Source: Blastomonas sp. (GTDB lineage Bacteria; Pseudomonadota; Alphaproteobacteria; Sphingomonadales; Sphingomonadaceae). Taken from it: a DNA stretch of 64,000 nt. The number at the start of each line of letters is the position of its first letter. Within the stretch, counting starts at the first letter, position 1. The position numbers and the translations under genes are program-made. The DNA lies in assembly GCF_030373265.1 (NCBI RefSeq), contig NZ_JAUCZC010000012.1:1-64000 (forward strand), given 5' to 3'. Positions 24,609 through 33,724 of the stretch are shown piece after piece. The notes below the pieces were generated by a model that was not told the DNA's origin, made no database searches, and saw only the letters and a program-made list of their open reading frames with translations.

Positions 24609-27299
24609 ATGCTTGAAAACGATAACACGCCCCCCGCCCCCATCAGCCAGAACCCCGATATCCGCTATCTTGGCAGGATCCTGGGTGATGTCATCCGCGC
24701 CTATGGCGGCGAAAAGCTGTTTCGCCAGACCGAATATATCCGCTCGGCCAGCGTCGACCGGCATCGCGGCATCGCTGGTGCCGACGCGATCGATACCGGG
24801 CTGGAGGCGCTGAGCCTTGATGACACGCTCGCCTTCGTGCGCGGCTTCATGCACTTCTCGATGCTCGCCAACCTCGCCGAGGACCGGCAGGGCGTGGCGC
24901 AGGAAGCCGGCGCGACCGTTGCCGAAGCGGTCGAACGGCTTCGCGAGCATGGCGTCACCGATGAGGCGATTTCCGATCTGCTCGAGCACAGCCTGATCGT
25001 GCCGGTGCTCACCGCGCACCCCACCGAGGTGCGCCGCAAATCGATGATCGACCACAAGAACCGCGTCGCCGATCTGATGAAGATGAAGGACGCCGGGCTC
25101 GAGGAAACCCCCAGCGGCGACCGCATCGACGAAGCGCTGCACCGCCAGATCGCGCTGCTGTGGCAGACCCGGCCGCTGCGCCGCGAACGGCTGTTCGTCG
25201 CCGACGAGGTCGAGAACGCGCGGGCCTATATGCAGGAGGTGTTCCTGCCCGCGCTGCCGATGCTCTATGCGCGCTGGGAACGCGTGCTCGGCCACCGCCC
25301 GCCCGCCTTCCTGCGGCTGGGCAGCTGGATCGGCGGCGACCGCGACGGCAACCCGTTCGTCACCGCCGATGCGCTGCGCCACGCCTTGGCGCGGCAGTGC
25401 GAGACCGCCTTGGTGCACTATCTCGACGGGGTCCACGCGCTGGGCCAGGACCTGTCGATCGCCACCGGCCTGTCGGGCACGCCCGAGGCGGTGCTGGAAC
25501 TGGCCGAGCGCAGCGGGGACACCTCGCCCAGCCGGTCCGACGAACCCTATCGCCGCGCGCTCGCGGGAATCTACGCCCAGCTTTGCGCCACGCATGTCCG
25601 CCTCACCGGCAAGCAGCCCCCGCGCCCCTCGGCGCTGTCGGGCGAGGCCTATGCCAAGCCCGGCGATCTGCGGCATGACCTCGCGGTGCTCGCCAACGGG
25701 CTCGCGCAGGACGGATCGGGGCTGCTCGCCAGCGGCGGCGCGCTGGGGCGGCTGATCCGCGCGGTCGAGATCTTCGGCTTCCACTTGGCCACGCTCGACC
25801 TCCGGCAGAACAGCGACGTCCACGAACGCGTGGTGGCCGAGCTGCTCGCGGTGGCAGGCGTCTGCCCGGACTATGCCGCGCTCGACGAGGCGGCACGCGT
25901 CGCCCTGCTGCGCGCCGAACTTGGCCATGGCCGCCTGCTGGTCAACCGCTGGCACGATTACAGCGAGGAAACCGCCAAGGAGCTCGCCATCGTCGAGGCG
26001 GCGGCGCAAGCGCATGAGGCTTACGGGCCGCAATCGATCACCGCCTACAACATCTCCAAGGCCGAAAGCGTGTCGGACATGCTCGAGGTCAATCTGCTGC
26101 TCAAGGAAGCCGGGCTCTACCGTCCAGGCCCGACGCCGCACGCCACGATCATGGCCGTGCCTTTGTTCGAGACGATCGGCGATCTGGAAGCCGCGCCGCA
26201 GATCATGCGCGCCTATTTCGCGCTTCCCGAGATCGCGGCTCTGGTGAAGGCGCGCGGCTATCAGGAAGTGATGGTCGGCTATTCGGACAGCAACAAGGAC
26301 GGCGGCTACCTCACCTCGACCTGGAGCCTCAACCACGCCAGCCGCGCGCTGGCCAAGGTGTTTGCTGATACCGGGATCGCAATGCAATTGTTCCACGGCC
26401 GCGGCGGCGCGGTCGGACGCGGCGGCGGGTCCAGCTTTGCCGCGATCCGCGCGCAGCCCAAGGGCACGGTGCAGGGCCGCATCCGCATCACCGAACAGGG
26501 CGAGGTCATCGCCGCCAAATACGGCACGATCGAAAGCGCCGAGCTCAATCTCGAGGCGATCACCTCGGCAGCGTTGATCGCGACGCTCGACCATGACGAC
26601 CTCAGCGAGGCCGACGAGGCGCGCTTCGCCGCGGCGATGGACATGATCTCGCGCGATGCGTTCCGCGCCTATCGCGGTCTGGTCTATGGCACCGAGGGGT
26701 TCAACGAGTTCTTCCGCGCCGCCACACCGATCACCGAGATCGCCGGGCTCAAGATCGGATCACGCCCCGCGAGCCGTTCCAAGAGCCAGAAGATCGAGGA
26801 TCTGCGCGCCATTCCCTGGGTGTTCAGCTGGGCGCAGGCGCGCATCATGCTGCCGGGCTGGTATGGCGTGGGCCAGGCGCTCGAAGGCTTTTCCGACAAG
26901 GGGCTTTTGACCACGATGGCGCAGGGCTGGCCGTTCTTCCAGGCGCTGCTCGGCAACATGGAGATGGTGCTTGCCAAGTCCGACATGGGCATCGCCCGGC
27001 GTTATGCCGGGCTGGTGACCGACGAGGGCTTGCGCGAGCAGGTGTTCGGCCAGATCCGCTCGGGCTGGGACGCGGCGCACGACAATCTGCTGAGCATCAC
27101 CGGGCAATCGCGGCTGCTCGCCGACAACCCCGCGCTCGATGCCTCGATCCGGCTGCGCCTGCCCTATATCGAGCCGCTCAACCTGCTGCAGATCGAACTG
27201 ATCAAGCGCCACCGCGCGGGCGAGGCCGACGAGCGCATCCCCGAGGGCATTCAGCTTTCGATCAACGCGATCGCCACCGCGCTGCGCAACTCCGGATAA
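24609..27299 (+). CDS. ppc: Phosphoenolpyruvate carboxylase, 896 aa
   Basis: Carboxylates phosphoenolpyruvate with bicarbonate to oxaloacetate, replenishing the TCA cycle in the cytoplasm. Signatures are VLTAHPTEVRRKS with the catalytic histidine near residue 137, the glycine-rich LGSWIGGDRDGNPFVT, and LFHGRGGAVGRGGG with the second active-site histidine/arginine region. VGYSDSNKDGGYLTSTW is also conserved. Full length and correct ending (ATALRNSG). ATG 24609 starts it. A hairpin (27305-27328) follows the stop before the converging DUF427 gene. Confidence 0.97.
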   Translation: MLENDNTPPAPISQNPDIRYLGRILGDVIRAYGGEKLFRQTEYIRSASVDRHRGIAGADAIDTGLEALSLDDTLAFVRGFMHFSMLANLAEDRQGVAQEAGATVAEAVERLREHGVTDEAISDLLEHSLIVPVLTAHPTEVRRKSMIDHKNRVADLMKMKDAGLEETPSGDRIDEALHRQIALLWQTRPLRRERLFVADEVENARAYMQEVFLPALPMLYARWERVLGHRPPAFLRLGSWIGGDRDGNPFVTADALRHALARQCETALVHYLDGVHALGQDLSIATGLSGTPEAVLELAERSGDTSPSRSDEPYRRALAGIYAQLCATHVRLTGKQPPRPSALSGEAYAKPGDLRHDLAVLANGLAQDGSGLLASGGALGRLIRAVEIFGFHLATLDLRQNSDVHERVVAELLAVAGVCPDYAALDEAARVALLRAELGHGRLLVNRWHDYSEETAKELAIVEAAAQAHEAYGPQSITAYNISKAESVSDMLEVNLLLKEAGLYRPGPTPHATIMAVPLFETIGDLEAAPQIMRAYFALPEIAALVKARGYQEVMVGYSDSNKDGGYLTSTWSLNHASRALAKVFADTGIAMQLFHGRGGAVGRGGGSSFAAIRAQPKGTVQGRIRITEQGEVIAAKYGTIESAELNLEAITSAALIATLDHDDLSEADEARFAAAMDMISRDAFRAYRGLVYGTEGFNEFFRAATPITEIAGLKIGSRPASRSKSQKIEDLRAIPWVFSWAQARIMLPGWYGVGQALEGFSDKGLLTTMAQGWPFFQALLGNMEMVLAKSDMGIARRYAGLVTDEGLREQVFGQIRSGWDAAHDNLLSITGQSRLLADNPALDASIRLRLPYIEPLNLLQIELIKRHRAGEADERIPEGIQLSINAIATALRNSG

Positions 27300-27304
27300 G
27301 GGAT

Positions 27305-27328
27305 GTGGCTTCCGCAGCGGGAAGCCAC
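27305..27328. terminator. Hairpin between converging ppc and DUF427 genes
   Basis: GTGGCTTCC, a short GCAGCG-type loop, and GGAAGCCAC form a 9-base perfect stem in the 30 bases between the two stop codons. There is no long T run on either side, so it is a weak or Rho-assisted bidirectional terminator. Confidence 0.45.
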
Positions 27329-27329
27329 C

Positions 27330-27824
27330 CTACCAGCCCATGCTGCCCGGTCCGCCCTTGAACGGACCGGCAAAGCCCGAGGTGATCCAGCCGCCGTAAA
27401 AGCCTCCGGCCTGCGGCACCACGGTCTCGCCATTGACCGTGCAGCGGTCGAACGGCCCGGCATAGAACGCAACATGATCGCGCAGGCTGACAAAGCCGGC
27501 GGTGGGGCTGGGATAGCTCCACCCCACCCGGGGCAGCACGATGTCGCCGATCACCACGTCCCAATACGCCGCAGCGCCCTTCCATTCGCAGAACGAACTG
27601 CCCGCCGCGCGCCGCAGCACCCCCGGCGTGAAGCACTCGGGCGGCAGGTAATAGCTCGGCGGATGGCTGGTCTCGAGCGTGCGCACGCTGGACCGCGTCT
27701 CGGCGACGATCACCCCGGCATGCTCGATCCGGATATGCGCGTCGCACGGTTCGGCAATTGCTGGCCGGGGAAAATCCCAGACGCTGCGCTGGCCGGGGGC
27801 GACGGGATCGCGGTCGGGGTGCAT
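27330..27824 (-). CDS. DUF427 domain protein, 164 aa
   Basis: A single DUF427 domain. It shows AHIRIEHAGVIVAETRSSVR, then LETSHPPSYYLPPECFTPGV, then FCEWKGAAAYWDVV with the conserved cysteine/tryptophan, and a final SYPSPTAGFVSLRDHVAFYA. The proteins are cytoplasmic beta-barrel-like and of unknown function. It is encoded alone, converging on ppc. The C-terminus is glycine/phenylalanine-rich (GGFYGGWITSGFAGPFKGGP). The start at 27824 is the only long option and fits the family. Confidence 0.85.
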   Translation of the reverse strand: MHPDRDPVAPGQRSVWDFPRPAIAEPCDAHIRIEHAGVIVAETRSSVRTLETSHPPSYYLPPECFTPGVLRRAAGSSFCEWKGAAAYWDVVIGDIVLPRVGWSYPSPTAGFVSLRDHVAFYAGPFDRCTVNGETVVPQAGGFYGGWITSGFAGPFKGGPGSMGW

Positions 27825-27884
27825 AAGGTGTGTCCCTGTGTCTCGAACGAAGCCGGAGGGCGGCCTTTGCTCAAGCCTATCGGG

Positions 27885-28358
27885 TCACCCCGGCAATGTC
27901 AGCGGCAATTCGGTGGTCGACTTGATCTCCGACAGCGCCACGGTCGAGTTGATTTCCTGCACGCCGGGCAGCTTGCTGAGCTGGTCGAAGAAGAAGCGTT
28001 CATAGGCGTCGATATCGGCGGTGACGATGCGCAGCATGAAGTCGGTCGTCCCCATCAGCACATAGGCGTCCATCACCTCCGGGAAGCCCTGGATCGCGGC
28101 GCTGAACTCGTCGAGATTGGCGCGGCCATGCGCGTTGAGCTTGACCTGCGCGAAGACGTGCGCGTTGAGCCCGACCTTGCGCCGGTCGAGGATCGCGACC
28201 TGCTTGCGGATGAAGCCCTCGCGCTGGAGCCGGTCGATCCGCCGCCAGCACGGCGACACCGACAGCCCGACACGCTCGGCGATCTGCGCGGTGGTCTGCG
28301 TCGCATCGCGCTGCATTTCGCGGAGGATCTTTATCTCGAATCGATCAAGCAGGGTCAT
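27885..28358 (-). CDS. Lrp/AsnC-family transcriptional regulator, 157 aa
   Basis: An N-terminal winged helix-turn-helix (about residues 1-60, TTAQIAERVGLSVSPCWRRI) and a C-terminal RAM ligand-binding domain (about 70-150, with DAYVLMGTTDFMLRIVTADI). Such regulators sense amino acids and control neighbouring genes. It lies divergent (123 bases apart) from a Glu/Leu/Phe/Val-type dehydrogenase, so it probably controls that operon and itself in response to a branched-chain or aromatic amino acid. The intergenic region contains A+T-rich GGTCAAATCCATCAAACC-like sequence, but no clear operator. Confidence 0.93.
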   Translation of the reverse strand: MTLLDRFEIKILREMQRDATQTTAQIAERVGLSVSPCWRRIDRLQREGFIRKQVAILDRRKVGLNAHVFAQVKLNAHGRANLDEFSAAIQGFPEVMDAYVLMGTTDFMLRIVTADIDAYERFFFDQLSKLPGVQEINSTVALSEIKSTTELPLTLPG

Positions 28359-28481
28359 CCGTTTCGCATATCGGCTTTTTGGCGATCACGCCATCCTGAT
28401 GATCGGTCAAATCCATCAAACCAGACCGAGATTGCCCTCGCGCTCCCTGCCATAAGCCGCGCACCATTTCAGGAGCGCACC

Positions 28482-29537
28482 ATGTCCGATCAATTTGACC
28501 TCCACTCCCCATCCGTCGAATGCGTGCGGCTGCACGACCCTGCCAGCGGGCTCGATGGCTATATCGCACTGCACGAGACCGATCTCGGGCCGGCAGCGGG
28601 CGGCTGTCGGTTCTGGAGCTATGCCAATGGCGAGGACGCCAGGGCCGACGCGGTGCGGCTGGCGCGCGGCATGACCTACAAGAACGCGCTGGCCGGCCTG
28701 CCGTTTTCCGGCGGCAAGGCGGTGCTGCGGCGTCCCGACCGCGCGTTCGACCGCGCCGCATTGTTCCAGGCGTTCGGCCGCGCGGTTGCGCAACTCGATG
28801 GCCGCTATGTCACCGCCGAGGACGTCGGCACCTCGGTCGCCGACATGCAGGTCGTTGCCTCGATGTCGCGCCACGTCGCCGGGCTGCCCCCCGAAGCAGG
28901 ATGCGCGGGCGGCGATCCTTCGCCCTGGACCGCGCAAGGTGTGTTCGAATCGATGCAGGTCGGCGTCGCTGCGGTCCTGGGCCGCGATCTTGAAGGCGTG
29001 ACGGTTGCCGTCCAGGGCGTCGGCAATGTCGGTGCGGACCTGTGCCGCCGCCTGCACGCCGCCGGCGCACGGCTGGTGATCGCCGACACCGATGCTGCAC
29101 GCTGCTTCGCGCTGGCCAAGCAGGTCGGCGCCAGCGTCGTCGGGGTCGACCAAATCGCCTCGGTCGAGGCCGATGTGTTCGCGCCCTGCGCGCTGGGCGG
29201 CGCGTTGGATAACGGCGTTGTCAGCAACCTCAAGGCCAGGCTGGTGTGCGGCGCGGCCAACAACCAGCTCGCCACGCCCGATGTCGCCGCCGTCCTGCTG
29301 GAGCGCGGCATCGTCTATCTGCCCGATTATGTCGTCAACGCCGGTGGCATCATCAGCGTCTCGGCGGAGTATCTCGGCGAAGATGCAGGCCATGTCGGCC
29401 AGCGGGTCGCCGCGATCGCGCCGCGCGTCGCCGCGCTGATCGCGCGCGCGGCTGCCGAAGGCCGCTCGCCTGCCGAGGTCGCCGACGCGATGGCCGAGCA
29501 GGTGATCGCCAACGCCCGGGCGTTGCAACCGGCATGA
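28482..29537 (+). CDS. Glu/Leu/Phe/Val-family (leucine/phenylalanine-type) dehydrogenase, 351 aa
   Basis: An NAD-dependent oxidative deaminase of amino acids. The catalytic part has AAGGCRFWSYANGEDA, MTYKNALAGLPFSGGKAVLR (substrate-binding lysine about 67 and catalytic lysine about 79) and VTAEDVGTSVADMQ. The cofactor domain has VAVQGVGNVGADLCRRL. It ends with PDYVVNAGGIISVSAEYLG. At 351 residues it fits the leucine/phenylalanine/valine dehydrogenase branch rather than glutamate dehydrogenase. ATG 28482 has AGGAG about 7 bases upstream. The next gene overlaps its stop by 4 bases, which points to coupled translation. Confidence 0.93.
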   Translation: MSDQFDLHSPSVECVRLHDPASGLDGYIALHETDLGPAAGGCRFWSYANGEDARADAVRLARGMTYKNALAGLPFSGGKAVLRRPDRAFDRAALFQAFGRAVAQLDGRYVTAEDVGTSVADMQVVASMSRHVAGLPPEAGCAGGDPSPWTAQGVFESMQVGVAAVLGRDLEGVTVAVQGVGNVGADLCRRLHAAGARLVIADTDAARCFALAKQVGASVVGVDQIASVEADVFAPCALGGALDNGVVSNLKARLVCGAANNQLATPDVAAVLLERGIVYLPDYVVNAGGIISVSAEYLGEDAGHVGQRVAAIAPRVAALIARAAAEGRSPAEVADAMAEQVIANARALQPA

Positions 29538-29806
29538 GCCACGAAAACTGGCGGTTCGAGGTCGAGGCGATGGTCGATCCGCAATCCTTGCTGCGCGTGC
29601 TGGGCCTGTTCGCTCAGCGCAGTGTGGTCCCCGATGCGCTCCAGATGCGCGTCGGGGGCGGGCGGATGACGATCTGCCTCACCGCCCCCGACCTGCCCGA
29701 AGCCCAGGCCATGATCATCGCGGCCAAGCTCGAGCAGATCGTGCTGGTGGACGGCGTGAGGCTGGACGCGCTGGAGCAGGGCGAAAGGCAGCAGGTCGCG
29801 GCCTAG
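29534..29806 (+). CDS. Small ACT-like protein coupled to the amino-acid dehydrogenase, 90 aa
   Basis: It starts with an ATG overlapping the dehydrogenase stop (ATGA). The product MSHENWRFEVEAMVDPQSLL and on has the beta-alpha-beta pattern of an ACT domain: strand FEVEAMV, helix DPQSLLRVLGLFAQR, strands DALQMRVGGGRMTICL, helix DLPEAQAMIIAAKLEQI. ACT domains bind amino acids and regulate enzymes. Because of the coupling it may be a feedback regulator of the dehydrogenase. The family is not recognised with confidence. It converges with the dipeptidase gene, whose stop lies at 29803. Confidence 0.75.
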   Translation: MSHENWRFEVEAMVDPQSLLRVLGLFAQRSVVPDALQMRVGGGRMTICLTAPDLPEAQAMIIAAKLEQIVLVDGVRLDALEQGERQQVAA

Positions 29807-31008
29807 CGAGCCGCTCCCCTGCCCTGCGCCTCGAGAATGCGCAGCACATTGCCGCTCCACATCTTTGCGATGTCGGCGTCCGAATAGCCCGCCGCCTTGA
29901 GCCGCGCGGTGATCTTGGGCTGCGCCGAGATATCCTCGATCCCGACCAGCCCGCCGCCGCCATCCCAATCCGCGCCGAAGCAGATATGGTCGGGTCCGGC
30001 GACCTCGATCGCGCGCAGCACCATGGCGATGAACTTTTCGAAATCAGCGTCCCACATCTGCTCGGTCTTATCGAGTTCCCGCCAGCGCCGGGTCAGGTCG
30101 GCCTGCTCGGCGGGCGACATCGTGCCGATCTGTTCGTACATCGCGAACAGTTCGGCGCGCGCGGGCGAGAGGTTCATCTCGGACAGGAAGATCGTCGAGA
30201 GGCACATCGCGCCGTTCTTCGCAGCGAGCGCGCGCAACCGGCCCTCGTCGAGATTGCGCGGATGATCGTTGGCCGAGCGCAGGCTCGAATGCGACAGGAT
30301 GATCGGGTATTTCGACAATTCCAGCAGTTGGTCGAACGCGGCGTCGGACGCGTGGCTGGCGTCGATCACCATGCCGAGCCGGTTCATCTCGGCAACCCAG
30401 GCCTTGCCCAGCGGGCTCAGCCCATTCCAGCGCGGCGTATCGGTGGCGCTGTCGGCAAACTGGTTGTTCTTGGAATGCACCGGCCCCGCCATCCGCACGC
30501 CCTTGGCGTGAAACTCGACGAGCAGCGAGACATCGTCCCCCAGAGGATAGCTGTTCTCGATCGCCTTGAACGCGATCAGCCTCCCAGCGCGATTGAGACG
30601 GCGTGCATCGGCGGCGGTGCGCGCGGGGCCGATGCGGTCGGCATGCTTGACCATCGTGCGATCGATCAGGTCCGAGCGCGCGCGCGCGTGCGCCAGTGCG
30701 GCGGCATAGCCTTCAGCGGTCAGCGGGCCCTGTTCGGTATAGGTGACGAAGAACCCGCCATCCAATGCGCCGTCGTCCATCCGCGGGATATCGAGCTGCG
30801 CCAGATCGGTCGCCAGATCATGCCGGTCGGCAAAGCTCCAGCCTTCGCGGGCAAAGTGCAGCGGCGTATCGAGATGGGTGTCGAGCGTCAGGATGCGGGC
30901 GTGCAGCGCCGCGGCATCGGCCCCGGGGTTGCTGGTCGCGGTGGTGGTGGTGCAGCCGCCCAGCGCGGTGAGCGCGCTGGCGGCGAGGAGGATGGTGATC
31001 CGGTTCAT
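29803..31008 (-). CDS. Membrane dipeptidase (M19, renal-dipeptidase type), lipoprotein, 401 aa
   Basis: A zinc dipeptidase of family M19, which can hydrolyse dipeptides including ones with a D-residue at the C-terminal side. It has a lipoprotein signal peptide with lipobox ALGGC (cysteine about residue 19), so it is anchored to a membrane on the periplasmic side. Zinc-site motifs: LTLDTHLDTPLHF (HxD), LIAFKAIENSYPL (glutamate), MVIDASHASDAAFDQ, IILSHSSLRS with ANDHPRN, and CFGADWDGGGG. It is the last gene of the five-gene operon that starts with the TonB receptor, with an ATGA-type overlap to the serine hydrolase before it. It probably releases free D- or L-amino acids from imported peptides. 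Confidence 0.92.
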   Translation of the reverse strand: MNRITILLAASALTALGGCTTTTATSNPGADAAALHARILTLDTHLDTPLHFAREGWSFADRHDLATDLAQLDIPRMDDGALDGGFFVTYTEQGPLTAEGYAAALAHARARSDLIDRTMVKHADRIGPARTAADARRLNRAGRLIAFKAIENSYPLGDDVSLLVEFHAKGVRMAGPVHSKNNQFADSATDTPRWNGLSPLGKAWVAEMNRLGMVIDASHASDAAFDQLLELSKYPIILSHSSLRSANDHPRNLDEGRLRALAAKNGAMCLSTIFLSEMNLSPARAELFAMYEQIGTMSPAEQADLTRRWRELDKTEQMWDADFEKFIAMVLRAIEVAGPDHICFGADWDGGGGLVGIEDISAQPKITARLKAAGYSDADIAKMWSGNVLRILEAQGRGAAR

Positions 31009-32588
31009 TGCTGTGGCTCCACGGGTTTGAGATCGAGATCGCCATAATCCCAGCTGAAATCGGCGATCTTGCTGACCACCTTCATCGTCACGCCGGTGAC
31101 CTTGCCGTCGGCATCGAGCGCGAAGGTGACATAGGCAGGCTCGATCGCCTTGTCGTCGAACTCGGTGACGAAGCTGTCATACTGCCAGTGCTTCAATCGC
31201 CCGGCCATGTTCGGGGTCGAAGTGAAGTCGATCGTCAGCCCGGCAGGCGTCGCGGCGATGACGACATCGCCGTACCACGGGTCGCGATAGCGCCCGGCAT
31301 AAAGCGCGACATCGAGCGAAGGGCCAACCTTCGCCGCCGATGCGGTGGCAGCCTTGGTCTGCTCGAGATACTGCCGTCCGTCCTCGAGCCGCGCGAGATA
31401 CCAGTCCTGCCATTTGGTGGTCCAGTCGAAGTCGGGCACATCGAGATAATGGTCGATCAGATCATAGCTGAGGCCCAGCAGCATGCCGCTTTCCTCGGAA
31501 TTGAGCATGATCGCAAAGCCGACATCGAGCTCGGGGATCATCACCACGCGGGTGATCGATCCGAACACGCCGCCGCCATGGCTGATGATCTGATGGCCGC
31601 GATAGTCCTGCACCTGCCAGCCCAAGGCATAGGCTTGATTGTTGGGCTGCGCGGGCTTGAGCTCGGGCGGCAGCGGGGTGACCTCCATCGGGGTCACCGG
31701 GGTCCACATCTCGCGCGCCTGCTCGGCGCTGAACAATGGCTCGCCGCCCGGCATCTTGCCTTGCGCGAGCTGGATCTTGAGCCACGCCGCCATATCGTCG
31801 GCGCTCATCGCCAGGCCACCTGCGGGCGCACCGTTGCGGCCGAGCTCGTCGCGTTCGTCGAGCACCTGCTGGTCGCCAAGCCCGCGCAACGGCCCCGAAA
31901 GCCGCGCGTGCGGCCACGAGCGGTTGGCGATGCGGAAGCGGTCTTCGCTGTCGCTGGTCGCGTGCTTCATGCCGCCGGCCTTGAGCACGCGGTCACGCAT
32001 GAACACTTCCCAGGTCTGGCCGGTGACCTCCTCGATCAGCTGCCCCGCGACCGCATAGAGAATGTTGTCATAGGCATACGCATAGCGAAAGCTGGTCCTG
32101 GGCTTGAGAAAGGCAACCCGCTCCGCCGTCTGCCGGCGGGTGAGGTTGCTGCGCGGCACGAACATCAAATCGCCCTGCCCCAGCCCCAGTCCGCTGCGGT
32201 GGACCAGCAGATCGCGGATGGTGATCTCGCGCGTCACCCAAGCATCGTACATCCGGAACCACGGCATGTGCTGGATGACGGGATCGTCCCACGCGATCTT
32301 GCCCTCGTCGACCAGGATCGCGAGCGCGGCGGCGGTCAGCGCCTTGCCGGTGGACCCCGTCTGGAACAGGGTCGCCGCATCGACCGGCGCCTTGTCGCCC
32401 AATTTGCGCACGCCCCAGCCGCGCGACAGCGTGGTCTTGCCGCCCTCGACGATCGCGATCGACACGCCTGGCGCGCCGACCTTCTGGCGCAGCGCCTCGA
32501 CGCTCTGGTCGATATCCTTGGGCGGTTCGGCCCAGACAGGCGCGGCGGCAGCGAGCAGCGCGCCCGCGAGCAGGTGGAGGGGTTTCAT
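31005..32588 (-). CDS. Serine hydrolase (class C beta-lactamase/D-aminopeptidase family), exported, 527 aa
   Basis: A signal peptide (MKPLHLLAGALLAAAAPVWA) then a beta-lactamase-fold domain. Active-site motifs: FQTGSTGKALTA (SxxK nucleophile), YAYAYDNILYAV (YxN) and ISHGGGVFGSI (HxG). A C-terminal small beta domain (about residues 420-525, ALYAGRYRDPWYGDV) resembles DUF3471, often attached to such hydrolases. It probably acts in the periplasm on peptide, D-amino-acid amide or ester bonds. The sequence cannot show which. It overlaps the transporter gene before it and the dipeptidase gene after it by 4 bases, so it is in one operon with them. Confidence 0.9.
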   Translation of the reverse strand: MKPLHLLAGALLAAAAPVWAEPPKDIDQSVEALRQKVGAPGVSIAIVEGGKTTLSRGWGVRKLGDKAPVDAATLFQTGSTGKALTAAALAILVDEGKIAWDDPVIQHMPWFRMYDAWVTREITIRDLLVHRSGLGLGQGDLMFVPRSNLTRRQTAERVAFLKPRTSFRYAYAYDNILYAVAGQLIEEVTGQTWEVFMRDRVLKAGGMKHATSDSEDRFRIANRSWPHARLSGPLRGLGDQQVLDERDELGRNGAPAGGLAMSADDMAAWLKIQLAQGKMPGGEPLFSAEQAREMWTPVTPMEVTPLPPELKPAQPNNQAYALGWQVQDYRGHQIISHGGGVFGSITRVVMIPELDVGFAIMLNSEESGMLLGLSYDLIDHYLDVPDFDWTTKWQDWYLARLEDGRQYLEQTKAATASAAKVGPSLDVALYAGRYRDPWYGDVVIAATPAGLTIDFTSTPNMAGRLKHWQYDSFVTEFDDKAIEPAYVTFALDADGKVTGVTMKVVSKIADFSWDYGDLDLKPVEPQQ

Positions 32589-33724
32589 GCGGGCAACTCC
32601 GATTGCGCAGGACGCGGGGTACGGATCAGGCGGTAAACGCCGAAGGTCAGCAGCGGCACGACATAGACCGCAAGAAACAGCCAGGCGAGAAAGCTGTATC
32701 CGCTGGCGATGAGATCGACGAGCCCGATGCGCGCGGCGACGAACATGCAGCCGGTCAGGATGACAGCGCCGATCGCGGCGCGCGCCAAAGCGCCGGGCGC
32801 GGGGCGCGAGCGGGTCTTGAGTGCGCCCGCGATCCGCTCGTTGATCGCATGGATCGCGCCGACGCCGCTTTCGAGCAAGGCGACGAAGATCATCAGCTGG
32901 AACACCATCTGGAAGCCGGGCACCGCCATCTGCCGCAGCAGGAAGTCGGACGGCAAGGTTTCGCCGCCGATGCCGGGATAGAACGCCATCATCGCGACGA
33001 AGAACAGGATCGCTGGCAGCATGGTGAGCGGCCCGGCGATCAGCCCGGCGATGAGCGCGTCGCGCTGGCTGGTCAGATGCCGCAGCACCGGCAGAATGAT
33101 CACTGCGCCGACGATGTTGTAGCTGGCATAGGTCAGCCCGCCCGCCATCCAGTCGCCCGAAGGCGCGGGCGCCGCCGCGAAAGACGCGCCGATCCGGTCG
33201 CCGAAGCTCGACAGTGCAAAGACGATGAACAGCGCGTAGACTGCATAGATCAGCATCGAGGCGTATTTGAACAATTGTTCGACTGCCCCTGTTCCCAGTG
33301 ACGTCGTGCCGACGATGGCGACCGCGAGCACCACCGAGCCCAGCAGTTCGGGCCAGCCGAAGGTGGCCGCGCCAATCGCGCCTGCCGCCGCGCCGAACAC
33401 CGCCAGGATCAGGATGACGAAGATCAGATAGGAAATCTCGAACGCGATCCAGCCGCGCCCGAGCAGCTGCTGGAAGAAGCTGCGATAGTCATAGGCGTTG
33501 AGCGCGCGCGCCAGCATGAAGGTGATCGCCGCGACCGTGGTGCAGATCAAGGTCGCCAGCAGCATCGCCGCCAGCCCGCCCCAGGGGCCGGAAGGCACGA
33601 AATACTCGGCCAGCTCGCGCCCGGTGGCATAGCCGCCGCCGATGATCACCGCCTTGAGCGCGAAGCCGGGCAGCAGGAAGCGCTGGAACCAGCTGGACCT
33701 GCTGACCGGGGTCGCATTGGTCAT
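32585..33724 (-). CDS. YkvI-like membrane transporter, 379 aa
   Basis: A multi-spanning inner-membrane protein (about ten hydrophobic helices) of the YkvI-like branch of the APC superfamily. The first helix has LPGFALKAVIIGGGYATGREL with the GGGYATGRE signature of this group. Other helices include ISYLIFVILILAVFGAAAGA and SYNIVGAVIILPVLRHLTSQ. The substrate is not known; operon context suggests uptake of an amino acid such as D-glutamate. ATG 33724 is used because it overlaps the dgcN stop (ATGA). The gene overlaps the serine hydrolase downstream in the same way. Confidence 0.85.
   Translation of the reverse strand: MTNATPVSRSSWFQRFLLPGFALKAVIIGGGYATGRELAEYFVPSGPWGGLAAMLLATLICTTVAAITFMLARALNAYDYRSFFQQLLGRGWIAFEISYLIFVILILAVFGAAAGAIGAATFGWPELLGSVVLAVAIVGTTSLGTGAVEQLFKYASMLIYAVYALFIVFALSSFGDRIGASFAAAPAPSGDWMAGGLTYASYNIVGAVIILPVLRHLTSQRDALIAGLIAGPLTMLPAILFFVAMMAFYPGIGGETLPSDFLLRQMAVPGFQMVFQLMIFVALLESGVGAIHAINERIAGALKTRSRPAPGALARAAIGAVILTGCMFVAARIGLVDLIASGYSFLAWLFLAVYVVPLLTFGVYRLIRTPRPAQSELPA

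Noticed and set aside
24465-26594. Upstream extension of the alkaline phosphatase frame over the ppc gene
   Set aside because: The translation is an antisense shadow of ppc; the signal peptide and ribosome-binding site place the start at 24464.
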